Source of the DNA: G963676655 sp963678305
GTDB taxonomy: Bacteria; Verrucomicrobiota; Lentisphaeria; Victivallales; Victivallaceae
Assembly (NCBI GenBank): GCA_963678305.2
Contig: CAXXVV010000003.1
Coordinates: 124,001-188,000, forward strand
Length of the DNA stretch: 64,000 nt
Reading direction: 5' to 3'
Part shown: positions 34,586 through 44,300 of the stretch, piece by piece
Position numbering within the stretch: position 1 is the first letter of the stretch
Layout of the letters: every line of letters starts with the position of its first letter
The notes under the pieces: generated by a model
Databases searched by the model: none
The model's input: the letters and a program-made list of their open reading frames with translations, nothing else
Told to the model about the DNA's origin: nothing
Made by a program: the position numbers and the translations under genes

Positions 34586-36330
34586 ATGAAAGCTGAATTG
34601 ATTGTAACTCTACTCTTCCCGTTATTTGCTGTATTAACAGCTGGAAATCCTGACTTAAAACAGTTTTATGCGGTAAAGACAATTAAAGAGCTGCCGCCTA
34701 ATGTCAAAATCCTTTCCGAGAAAGAAGAAGACGGCCTGCGTATAACCGCGTTGAAATTCAACGGCGGCACAATTAACGGCAAGCCGACCCGGATTTATGC
34801 GTACTATACCCGCCCGGTTAAACCAGGCGTCTACCCGGCGGTATTAAACATTCACGGAGCTGGACTGCGGGTGCTGAATCCGGACAAAAATTATCCGAAA
34901 CATGGTTTCGTCTGTCTCTCGATCGACTGGGCCGGACCAGCCAAACAGCGTAAAGTGCCGCGCAAGCCGCCATACTCCGAATTTGAAGCCAACGGCAACA
35001 TGGCGGATAAACGTACCGGCAAATGGAAAATCAGCGGCGTCGAAAAAGACGGGATACGCTTCGGAGTCATTTTTGCCCGGCGCGCCCTGGACTTCCTGCG
35101 CAGTAAGCCGGAAGTCGATAAGAAAAATATTTTCACGGTCGGCTCATCCGCCGGGGCGCATCTGTCGCTGATCCTGATCGGCCTGGAACCTGGCATCAAA
35201 GCTGCGGTTGTCAAATACGGCAACGCTTATATCCGCGACATCAAGGGCTTTTATGGCGGCTACTTCGGCCCCTTGACACTGTGTCCGAAAAAACAACAGG
35301 ACGAGTGGTTGGCTTATTTCGATCCCAAACACGTTATTAAGGATTACAAAACCAGAGTGCTGATCATCTCCGGTACCAATGATATTTTCTTCTGGATGCC
35401 GCTGGTATTCAAAACCTACCGTGAAATCCCATCTGAAAAACGGCTGCTGATGCGCCCGAACGACAACCACCAGCTGGTTGGATCGGAGCAAATATCAGTT
35501 AAGTTCTTCAAGGAAGCGATGGATGGGAACTTGAACGGCTGGCCGGAACTGTCCGCGCCATCACTGAAAGAGCAAAAAGACAAAATAACGGTCTCGACCA
35601 AAGTAAAATCAAACAAGAAACTCAAAAAGGTCGAGCTGGTATACAAACAGATGCCGCTGCCATTCAGGTTCAAACAAACAAAACAGTATCGTTGGCTCAC
35701 CAGGCCGATGCAGTTATCCGGCGGCATGTGGAATGTTGACCTGCCAACATTCGACAAGACCAAAATGCAAATGGTCGCTTATGTCAACGCTGAAGACGTC
35801 TCCGGCGGTATCGCGTCATCCGATACAGTCGAATTTCCAGTCTGGCCGCGCTGGCGGGGACTGGCGGGTGATGACCGGAAACCTCCACTGCAGGCAAAAG
35901 CGGCGGCAACCGGCAACCTCCTCGGAGCTTATGGTCAATTTGAAAAGAAAGCCGGATTCCATTTTACCGGTAAGGCCTATGTCGATACCAGCGGCAAATT
36001 TCAGCGTTCCGGCAAAGGCGCGGCCCACGTGTTTGACGGGGATCACAACTATATCGCCAAAGGTATTCCAGGGACGGAAGGAAAAAATTCCTGCTGAAAG
36101 GCTGGTTCAAAAGCGCCGATCCGGCAGGCGGCAGCGCCCGGCTTCAAATCAACTGGAGCGGCAGCAAACCATTCAAATATAACCTGAAAACGCCCAAAAT
36201 AAGCGGCGATTATCAGGAGCTTAAACTAGAAGGCACTATTCCTCCGGGCAGCAAAAGCGGACTGCTGATCATTACTTCTCCGGGAAAAGGTATGTACATC
36301 GACGATCTGGAATATTACGTTACCGATTAA
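34586..36330 (+). pseudogene. Secreted acetyl-xylan-esterase-like alpha/beta hydrolase, frameshifted near its C-terminus
   Basis: Ribosome-binding site AGGAG precedes ATG 34586. The first frame gives 503 residues ending GTEGKNSC at 36097; the next frame continues KFLLKGWFKSADPAGGSARLQINWSG to a stop at 36330. One missing A in the A6 run at 36082-36087 explains it; restored length 581. A short signal peptide (LIVTLLFPLFAVLTAG) is followed by an alpha/beta hydrolase with YPAVLNIHGAG (oxyanion region), nucleophile Ser in GSSAGAHLSL, Asp in SGTNDIFFW and His in RPNDNHQ, as in acetyl-xylan and carbohydrate esterases. The tail is a beta-sandwich of carbohydrate-binding type. The catalytic domain is whole in the first frame, so activity may survive even if the break is real. 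Confidence 0.75.
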
Positions 36331-36471
36331 TTATTTGACGGAGCGAACGGGAATAAATCAATAATTTGTAAATTCCCCTGGTCGCCGTAATCCTTGTTTC
36401 ATGTGTTCGGATAACATATACATATACAATCGGTTATTTATTACCGATGTGTTACAACGGTGTTTACTGTT

Positions 36472-36490
36472 TTTACAAATTTACAAATTA
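36472..36490 (+). repeat. 19-bp leader repeat, copy 1
   Basis: TTTACAAATTTACAAATTA stands directly before the ribosome-binding region of the esterase gene at 36510, and is identical to 41328-41346 in front of the gene at 41365. Both are followed by ATAAAGG. It contains TTTACAAA twice. It could be an unstructured, ribosome-accessible leader or a regulator site. Confidence 0.5.
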
Positions 36491-36509
36491 AATATAAAGG
36501 AGTTGTTGA

Positions 36510-38051
36510 ATGCGCATTTTGTCTCTGTGTACTATTTTGTTATTGTTTGTCCTGAATACTTCTTTCGCGGGAAAGTTGGATGTCGCCGCCGGCTTCGGTG
36601 ATCGCATGGTCCTGCAAAAAGGCGTTGGGACCTCGATCAGCGGCACCGCTTCACCGGAAACCGCCGTTACTGTTGATTTCAACGGGAAATCAGAAACCGT
36701 CAAGGCTGATGCCACCGGAACATGGCGGGTAAACCTGAAGTGTGACACGTACGGCGGCCCGCACCAACTGGTTCTCAAAGGTGAAGGGAAAAAAATTACT
36801 TTCAAAGATATTTTGATCGGGGAAGTATGGTTATGCGCCGGTCAATCCAATATCGCGATGCCGGCCGGTTCATCCAGAGGCTGGAAAGACATTGAGAAAA
36901 AAATCAAGAACAACAACATCCGCTTCTTTAAGGTATTTGAGAAAAACGGTTATCAGTGGACACCCCAAACCAGGATCAAAGGCGGCTGGTATCCATTAAC
37001 CAACCCCAGAGGCTACAAAAATAATTCCGCCGTCGGCATGGCTTTCGCACTTGATTTATACGAAAAATTGAAAGTCCCGGTCGGAATTATCCAGAACGCT
37101 CGCGGCGGCGTACCGATCAGCACTTACATGGATATGAAAACGCTTAAAGCAAAACCCGAATATGCCGGAGTTTTTGAAAATATCGATCAAAAAAAAGTGA
37201 AAGCGGCCGAATATGCAAAAGCCATGAAACAATGGCAGGACGCTAAAAAAGCCGCCTTAGCCACCGGTCAAAAAGCACCGAAACGGCCGCGGATGCATCA
37301 CTGGTGCCGGAAAAGCGCCTGGCCGACCATGATCTTTAACAACATGACCTATCCGCTGAAAGATTTCAATCTTCGCGGCGTGATCTGGTATCAGGGCGAA
37401 AATGATGCCGGAAAACCGGAGCTGTACAAAAGCCTATTGTCCGATATGATGGCCGAATGGCGGCAGTTATGGCGCAAACCGGATATGTATTTTATGATCG
37501 TCCAGCTCGCCCTGAGAAACGGGCAGGAACTAAAATCCCCGGAAGATTCCGGCTGGAGCCGGTTGATGGAAGCACAGCAGATTGTCGCGGAAAACGACAA
37601 GAACGCGGAAATTGTCGCTACCTGCGACCTGCCGGTCAAAGGCGATGACATTCACTATAAAAATAAATTCCCGGTCGGCAACCGTTTGATGTTGGTCGCA
37701 CTTGACAAAGTATATGGCAGGAAGAATATTTACTCCGGGCCGCGTTATAAGGACTGCAAGGTAAACGGCGATAAAATAACCGTGGAATTCACTCATGCCG
37801 ACAATGGTTTGAAAATCAAGGACGGCGACAATACGCCGGGCGGATTCACTATTGCCGGGGCCGATACAAAGTTCGTACCGGCACATGCGGAAATACAGGG
37901 TAATAAAGTAATTATCCGGAGTGATAAAGTCAAAGCTCCGGTCGCGGTGCGCTATGCGTGGTCGGAAAAACGTTGCGGGGCGAATTTATATAACCGCAAA
38001 GGGCTGCCGATGTTTCCTTTCCGTACGGATAAGTGGCAATCAACAAAATAA
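36510..38051 (+). CDS. Secreted sialate O-acetylesterase-like SGNH/SASA esterase
   Basis: 513 residues; AAAGGAG stands 13 bases before the ATG; signal peptide ILSLCTILLLFVLNTSFA. The order is a beta-sandwich (FGDRMVLQKGV, typical opening of the family), then GEVWLCAGQSNIAMPAG with the nucleophile Ser in GQSN, NARGGVPISTYMD, and GVIWYQGENDAGKPELYKSLLSDM, the family's second block. Such enzymes remove acetyl groups from sialic acids or from plant and algal polysaccharides. It sits between the acetyl-esterase-like gene and the two large paralogues, so the locus appears designed for an acetylated glycan. The 179-base gap before it may hold a secondary promoter. Confidence 0.85.
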   Translation: MRILSLCTILLLFVLNTSFAGKLDVAAGFGDRMVLQKGVGTSISGTASPETAVTVDFNGKSETVKADATGTWRVNLKCDTYGGPHQLVLKGEGKKITFKDILIGEVWLCAGQSNIAMPAGSSRGWKDIEKKIKNNNIRFFKVFEKNGYQWTPQTRIKGGWYPLTNPRGYKNNSAVGMAFALDLYEKLKVPVGIIQNARGGVPISTYMDMKTLKAKPEYAGVFENIDQKKVKAAEYAKAMKQWQDAKKAALATGQKAPKRPRMHHWCRKSAWPTMIFNNMTYPLKDFNLRGVIWYQGENDAGKPELYKSLLSDMMAEWRQLWRKPDMYFMIVQLALRNGQELKSPEDSGWSRLMEAQQIVAENDKNAEIVATCDLPVKGDDIHYKNKFPVGNRLMLVALDKVYGRKNIYSGPRYKDCKVNGDKITVEFTHADNGLKIKDGDNTPGGFTIAGADTKFVPAHAEIQGNKVIIRSDKVKAPVAVRYAWSEKRCGANLYNRKGLPMFPFRTDKWQSTK

Positions 38052-38066
38052 AAATAAGAGCCTGAA

Positions 38067-41000
38067 ATGAAAAAAAATCATATTATTCTTGCCGGATTGT
38101 TGACGCTGACAGTGACCGCCGCCGGGGCCGCGCCGTTTATGATTACCAGAAAAGTCGTGGACTTTGACCGGGCCGACCTGGAAAATCCGGTTACCCGTAA
38201 AAGTGACAAGCCAATTACCAAAAACCACGGCTACGTTGAGTTCGATGTCACAGTTCCCTCTACCGGCTGGTATTCGTTTGAACTTGGAAAAGTCAACGCG
38301 ACCCTGCGTTATGAGTTTTTCGTCGACGGCGAAGAAATTACCTCATGGTCAATTCGCGGCGAAAATTTCAGGCATAAAAATTTCTCCCCGTTGGCGAATA
38401 TTTTTCTGACCGCCGGCAAGCATACGTTACGTTTGCAGAGGATGGGGTTCCCGAATAACTTTCCGCTTGAGTGGCGGCTTAAAGCCGACAACTCTCCGGA
38501 ATTTTCCGTCCGGGGCCGGATCGTCTCAAAAGATGTAGTCTGTGTCGGCGAAAAACTGGTTCTGGAAATTTCAGGCGGCGGAGCAAAAAACGTCACTTAC
38601 AATGTCAAGATCAGGCTGGCCCGTGAAAAAAATTGGCGCAACGTGGCCGTTGTCCCGTTTCCCGCGACTTCCAGGCCTCTGGTTAAACGGATATCTTTCC
38701 CCTGCAAGCAACAGGGCGCGTTCTCGATCCGGTTGTTTCACGGAAATAAAATGCTGCCGGCTTCGGCACTCCAGGCTGAATCTTTCGCGGTAGTCAACAC
38801 TAAATTGAATCCTGACGAACCCAAAGAACTTAAAACAAAACTTATCCATTCAATAGACTGTGTAAAATTGCAGATTGACGGTAAACCGTTACAAAAAGGT
38901 TCGACGTTCTGGGAGGCCGGCGGCCCGAGCCGGATAACGACCTCACAGGCTGGAACCTACCGGGAAAGCGCTCCGTCGCAACTGCTGCCGAAAGCTAAAG
39001 ACGTCAAACTGCGCAAATGGGGATTTGTAACCGGAACAGCTTACGCGTTCACGGTCCCGCAGTTGCAAAAACCCTACCTGGCCGAAGTGGTTTTCCCGGA
39101 TGACGACCGCCGGACCGTCGTTGCCGGGATCATCGGAGACTCCGCCAGACGAACCTCGCCGCACGGTTATCATCACGCCAATTCCCATGCCGGTTACGAA
39201 ACCGGTGACTGGTATTCGCTGAGCAATAAAATGAAATCCCTGAGAATCTTTTTCTATCCGGGCAACCGCGATCTGCGCTTGCAGCTGGTCAGCTTCGGCA
39301 AAGGGTTGCGGGCGGCGGCGGCAAAAATAAATATTTATGAAGTGATAGACGGTTTTCCGACCGGACCTCCATCGCGACCAGACGGCCGCCAGCTAATCAA
39401 CTGGTTCGAGGAAATGTACCGCTGGCGCAAATATTTCAGAACCACCCTGATGTGGGACAATGGCTACGAGAAGGATTTCGTCGGGCTCAGTCGCTGGCTG
39501 GAATTCGCCCGGTATCTCGGCTATACCGGGGTGAGCCCGACCGAACTGATTTACGGCGGCATATCCTACCGGTCCAATTGTTACAATTTCTTTTACGACA
39601 ACCTCTACAACGCGCCTCGTATCAATGTGTTATTGTGTGAAAAATACAAGATGAAATATATTCCGCAGTTTCATGTGCGGCATCCGCATATCTGGTTTGA
39701 AAAAAGAAAAATGGGTTATCCCGCCAACGCGATCTATGACCGTACCGGGAAGCCGGGCGGCGGAATGGCTTACCGGCCGCGTTACAATCCGCTGCATCCG
39801 GCGACGCAGAAATATTATTTGAGCTTGATCAAAGAACTGTGCGACCTGGTCGGAGACTCTCCGGCGTTCGGTGGTTTCAGTTTCAGGGTTTCGGTCTGGT
39901 ACAACAATTCATGGCACGCGTTTCCCGGTTTAAACTGGGGCTATGGCGACTGGATGATCGCGGAATTCGAAAAAGATACCGGTATCAAAGTACCGGGTTC
40001 CGGCAAACAACGTTTTATCACCCGATTCAGATTCCTGGCGGGCAACCCGAAAAACCGGGAAAAGTGGTTGGCCTGGCGGGCCGGACGCATGCTTGAATTC
40101 TACCAAAAGATCCGTGATCTGGTCCGGAGTTATCAGCCTGACGCCACGGTATATCTCGACGGCGAGATGTTCAGTAAGACCAATACGCTGGACCGCCGCC
40201 GTTCTTTCGCCAAAAACGAGAAGGACGGCATGCTTGAGGTCGGCATCGATATAGACCGGCTCAGAGCAATTCCCGGCATTACCTATGTATCGCGCTATCG
40301 CTTCAACCGGGCCAAAAGTTATTCCAGAACCACTGATCAAAGCTATCTGCTGCCGCTGTTCGAACCGGAACATATCAAACTTGGTTCATCGGCCGATGGC
40401 CGGGTTTTTAAAATTTCCAACGGCTATTTTGAACCCCACAGCGCCGTACCGGTAACGAAACTCGGTTTGACAAAATCGAAAAAATACAGCTTTTTCGCTT
40501 CCGCCCAGGCTTCCGGCCGCAATATGCTTGAAAAACTCGCAGTACCGCTGGCCGAACAGGATACCAGCATGTTCATCGAAGGCGGCGCGCAGTATATGTT
40601 CCTGCAGGATGACATCTGCCGGGACTGGCTGACCGCTTACAAACAATTGCCGGCGCTACCGTTTAAGCGTATTATCAGCGATCCGGTCGCGCTATGGCAG
40701 CGAACCTGTCCCGACGGCTTCTATTTTTATCTGGTCAACCGCGAAAACTATCCGATAGAATGCGAAATCAGCCTGAAGAACTGCAAACAACTGACATATC
40801 TGGCTTCGCAGCATAAAGAAAAACCGGTCAACGGCAGACTCAAACTGACATTACGGCCTTTTGAACTGCAATCTTTCAGGGCGCCGGTCGGCGCGGCAGT
40901 CGCCGGAACCGTAATTACAATTCCGCCGGAAAAACTGCAACTGCTGAAAAAACAGATCGCGTTTTGCGAAAAGCTCGCAAACAGACTCAAAACCGGCGAC

Positions 41001-41189
41001 CTGAAAACGCAGGTGGTAGAATCGGAAAAACAAGAGTTCTCAACTCGTTTGAGCAACAGTAAAAAAGCTTTTGCGTCAAAGCATTACTGGCGGGCCAGGA
41101 TCGAACTTATGTATCCCGGCATGGTCACGGTCTTTGAAAAAACCGGAAAATTCCCGGACGGACAATTTCATCGTAAAAATAACAAATAA
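38067..41189 (+). CDS. Large secreted NWGYGD-motif protein, putative TIM-barrel glycoside hydrolase of unassigned family
   Basis: 1040 residues, 15 bases after the SASA esterase stop. Signal peptide IILAGLLTLTVTAAGAA. About 30-150: beta-sandwich with GWYSFELGKVNATLRYEFFVDG and HTLRLQRMGF, like NPCBM or PA14-type sugar-binding domains. About 160-430: further beta-rich parts. About 450-800: a probable barrel, with RQLINWFEEMYRWRKYF, GYTGVSPTELIYGG, KYIPQFHVRHPHIWF, YNPLHPATQKYYLSLIKEL, FGGFSFRVSVWYNN, NWGYGDWMIAEFEKDTGIKVPG and TVYLDGEMF. Acidic residues in YGD and LDGE are candidates for catalysis. Its tandem neighbour at 41365 is a close paralogue, and 27481-30439 a more distant one. I do not recognise the family. 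Confidence 0.6.
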   Translation: MKKNHIILAGLLTLTVTAAGAAPFMITRKVVDFDRADLENPVTRKSDKPITKNHGYVEFDVTVPSTGWYSFELGKVNATLRYEFFVDGEEITSWSIRGENFRHKNFSPLANIFLTAGKHTLRLQRMGFPNNFPLEWRLKADNSPEFSVRGRIVSKDVVCVGEKLVLEISGGGAKNVTYNVKIRLAREKNWRNVAVVPFPATSRPLVKRISFPCKQQGAFSIRLFHGNKMLPASALQAESFAVVNTKLNPDEPKELKTKLIHSIDCVKLQIDGKPLQKGSTFWEAGGPSRITTSQAGTYRESAPSQLLPKAKDVKLRKWGFVTGTAYAFTVPQLQKPYLAEVVFPDDDRRTVVAGIIGDSARRTSPHGYHHANSHAGYETGDWYSLSNKMKSLRIFFYPGNRDLRLQLVSFGKGLRAAAAKINIYEVIDGFPTGPPSRPDGRQLINWFEEMYRWRKYFRTTLMWDNGYEKDFVGLSRWLEFARYLGYTGVSPTELIYGGISYRSNCYNFFYDNLYNAPRINVLLCEKYKMKYIPQFHVRHPHIWFEKRKMGYPANAIYDRTGKPGGGMAYRPRYNPLHPATQKYYLSLIKELCDLVGDSPAFGGFSFRVSVWYNNSWHAFPGLNWGYGDWMIAEFEKDTGIKVPGSGKQRFITRFRFLAGNPKNREKWLAWRAGRMLEFYQKIRDLVRSYQPDATVYLDGEMFSKTNTLDRRRSFAKNEKDGMLEVGIDIDRLRAIPGITYVSRYRFNRAKSYSRTTDQSYLLPLFEPEHIKLGSSADGRVFKISNGYFEPHSAVPVTKLGLTKSKKYSFFASAQASGRNMLEKLAVPLAEQDTSMFIEGGAQYMFLQDDICRDWLTAYKQLPALPFKRIISDPVALWQRTCPDGFYFYLVNRENYPIECEISLKNCKQLTYLASQHKEKPVNGRLKLTLRPFELQSFRAPVGAAVAGTVITIPPEKLQLLKKQIAFCEKLANRLKTGDLKTQVVESEKQEFSTRLSNSKKAFASKHYWRARIELMYPGMVTVFEKTGKFPDGQFHRKNNK

Positions 41190-41220
41190 TCACAGTGGAA
41201 TCGTTAATACCGAATGAAGA

Positions 41221-41255
41221 CATCGAACATTGAACATCGAACATCGAACATTGAA
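41221..41255 (+). repeat. Five tandem 7-bp repeats (CATCGAA / CATTGAA)
   Basis: CATCGAA, CATTGAA, CATCGAA, CATCGAA and CATTGAA follow each other without gaps in the 175-base gap between the tandem paralogues. It is a short microsatellite-like array outside coding sequence. No coding effect is possible; copy number could vary. Confidence 0.8.
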
Positions 41256-41327
41256 TAAAAGCATGAACTCTTTTTCCAATATTTACATATTTACATATAA
41301 ATAAGCGCGAGCATTGCGCAGGGCAAA

Positions 41328-41346
41328 TTTACAAATTTACAAATTA
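41328..41346 (+). repeat. 19-bp leader repeat, copy 2
   Basis: Identical to 36472-36490 and in the same place, just before the ribosome-binding site AAGGGG of the gene at 41365. The preceding bases 41279-41297 contain the related words TTTACATATTTACATAT. The large gene at 38067, whose start is only 15 bases behind its neighbour, lacks the element, which fits a role at the head of separately translated or transcribed units. Confidence 0.5.
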
Positions 41347-41364
41347 ATAAAGGGGTATGTTAAC

Positions 41365-44300
41365 ATGAATATTTATCGCCGTATTATTCCGGTTCTGCTG
41401 TTGCTGTCAACCTTGAGCGCGGCGGCCGCGCCGTTCAAATTGACCCGCGCCGTTAAGAGTTTCGACCGGTCCGACACTTCAAATCCGATTGACAAAAAAA
41501 GCCGGAAACCAATAACCCGGAATGTCGGTTGGCTGGAATACGATGTGACAGTGCCGGAATCCGGCTGGTACACTTATTCTATTGATCTGCGCAACTCCTG
41601 GCTCCGGTATGAATTCTTTGTTGACGGCACCCAGGTTACTTCATGGGCCATTCGCAGCGAAACAAGAAAAGGCAAAAAAATCATTCCACTGGTCAATATT
41701 TTCCTGTCCAAAGGCAAGCATGTTCTACGGTTGCAGCGTATGGGCTTTCCCGGTGCGTTCCCGACCAGGTGGGCCTTGACCGCAAGCTCCACGCCTGAAA
41801 CCTCCATCCAGGGCCGCCTGATCTCGCATGACGTGATCCGGGCCGGGGACAACCTGATCCTGCAGCTTTCCGGCGGCGGCTCGGAAGAAACCCGCTACAC
41901 GGTCATGACCCGCAAAGCCGGTCAAAACGACTGGGTCAAGGTGGCGTCAGTCGATTTTCCCGCCACCAGTTTCCCGATCGTCAAACAGGTCTCCATCCCC
42001 TGTCACGAAGAGGGAACTTTCAGTATCAGATTATTTCACAACGACAAAAAACTGCCGCCGTCAGTCATGCAAATGGACTCTTTCGCGGTCGTCGACACCC
42101 GGGAAAGCGTGGCGGAGGCCCGGGCGCTGAAAACCCGGCTCGTCCATACGATCGACTGCGTGAACCAGAAACTCGACGGCACGCCTCTGGTCAAGGGAGT
42201 AAATTTCTGGGAAGCAAAAGGCCCCAGCCGGGTCAGAAAAACCACAGCGGGGACCTACCGGGAAAGCGCTCCTTCCAAAGTATTGCAGAACGCACCGGAC
42301 ATCAAACAGAAAAAGTGGGGTGTTATTTCCGGTATCGGTTACGGCTTCACCCTGAATGAACTCCAGAAGCCATATTTACTGGAGGTGACTTTTCCCGATG
42401 ACGACCGCCGGACCGTAACGGTCGGGCTGGTTGCCGATTCCGCCAGGAGCACCTCCGCCCACGGTTATCACCATTCCAATTCCCACGGCGGCTACGAAAC
42501 CGGCGACTGGTATCCGCTTACCATGAAAATGAAAACTTTGCGGATGTTCTTTTATCCATGTGAACGCGATTTGCGGGTCCAGCTTATGAGCTTCGGTAGC
42601 GGCCTCAGGGCGGCAGTTTCAAAAATTAAGATTTATCAGGTGATCGACGGCTTTCCCGCCGGTCCGCCGTCACGTCCCGACGGCCGCCAGTTGATCAACT
42701 GGTTCGAGGAAATGTACCGCTGGCGCAAATACTTCAAATCCAGCTTGCTGAATGACAACGGCTACGAAAAGGAATATGTCGGACTGAGCCGCTGGCTCCG
42801 GTTCGCCAGATATCATGGTTACACCGCGGTCAATCCGACCGAACTTATTTACGGCGGGTTGAGCTACCGGTCCAAACTATATAATTTCTTTTACGACAAC
42901 CATTACAACGCACCCCGCATCAATGCCCTCATGTGCGAAAAATACGGCCTGAAATACATTCCGCAGTTCCATGTCCGGCATCCGCATTCCTGGTTTGAAA
43001 CTCGGGTAATGACGAAAATGACCAACCATCCGGACAACGCCATTTATCACCGTACCGGGCAGAAGGGGGCGGGAGGCTCCTACCATCCGCGTTACAACCC
43101 GCTGCATCCGACTACTCAAAAATACTATTTGAGCTTGATTAAAGAACTCTGCGATCAGGTCGGCGATTCTCCCTCGTTCGCCGGGTTCAGTTTCCGGCTG
43201 TCAACCTGGTACAACAACTCCTGGCACGCGTTCCCGAGTCTCAACTGGGGCTATGGCGACTGGATGATCGGCGAGTTTGAAAAAGATACCGGCATCAAAG
43301 TGCCGGGAACCGGGGATTCACGTTTCCAGACTCGTTTCGATTTCCTGGCCAAAAATCCGGCCAACCGGGAAAAATGGCTGGCCTGGCGCGCGAAACGGAT
43401 GACTGAACTATTCGTCAAAATCCGTGACCTGATCCGGCAATATCAACCCGCCGCTAATGTTTACCTTGACGGCGGAGTCGATAAAAAATCCTACACCCTG
43501 GATCGCAATCTGTCGTTCGCGTCAAATGAAAAAGAAGGACTCCGGGAAGTCGGGATCGACCTCGATCTGCTGCGTGGAACCGCCGGGGTTATTTACGTAC
43601 CGGGACACGGTTTCAGTCGGGCCAAGAGTTATTCCCGCTATACCGACCAGACCTATTTAAGATCGCTGTTCAACCGTGACCATATCGCCCTCGGCAGCAA
43701 TTCTGCCCGGGCATTTAAGATCTCCAATCTTTATTTTGAGGCTCACGGCGCAGCTCCGGTCCGGGAACTGGGGCTGACCAAATCAAAGAAATATTCTCAT
43801 TTTTCCTCGGCTCAGGCGGTCGGGCGCAATACGCTGGAAAAACTGGCGCTGCCGCTGGCCGAACAGGATACCAGCTTCTTTATCGAAGGCGGAGCCCAGT
43901 ATATGTTCCTGCAGGATGACTGGTGCCGCGAATGGCTGGCCGCTTACAAACAACTGCCGGCCCTGCCGTTCCGGCGCTCGGAAACGATGAGCGACCCGGT
44001 CGCATTGTGGAGCCGGACCTGCGCCGACGGCTTTTACTTCTATCTGGTCAACCGGGAAGCGTATCCGGTTAAATGCGAAATTGACTTGAAAGGCTGTAAA
44101 ACCCTGACTTATCTGGCTTCGCAACAGACGAAAAAAATGGCAAACGGCAAGTTGCTGCTCACGCTGCCGCCGTTCGATCTGCAGTCTTTCCGGGCCGACA
44201 TCGGAACCGTAATAACCGGAACTAAAGTTGAAATTCCGAAAAACAAACTTGAATTATTAAAATCCCAGATCAACTTCTGTGATAAACTGGCGGAACGGAT

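Noticed and set aside
41221..41255. CRISPR-like array
   Set aside because: Units are 7 bases without spacers; it is a simple tandem repeat. No CRISPR array or cas gene is seen anywhere in the window.
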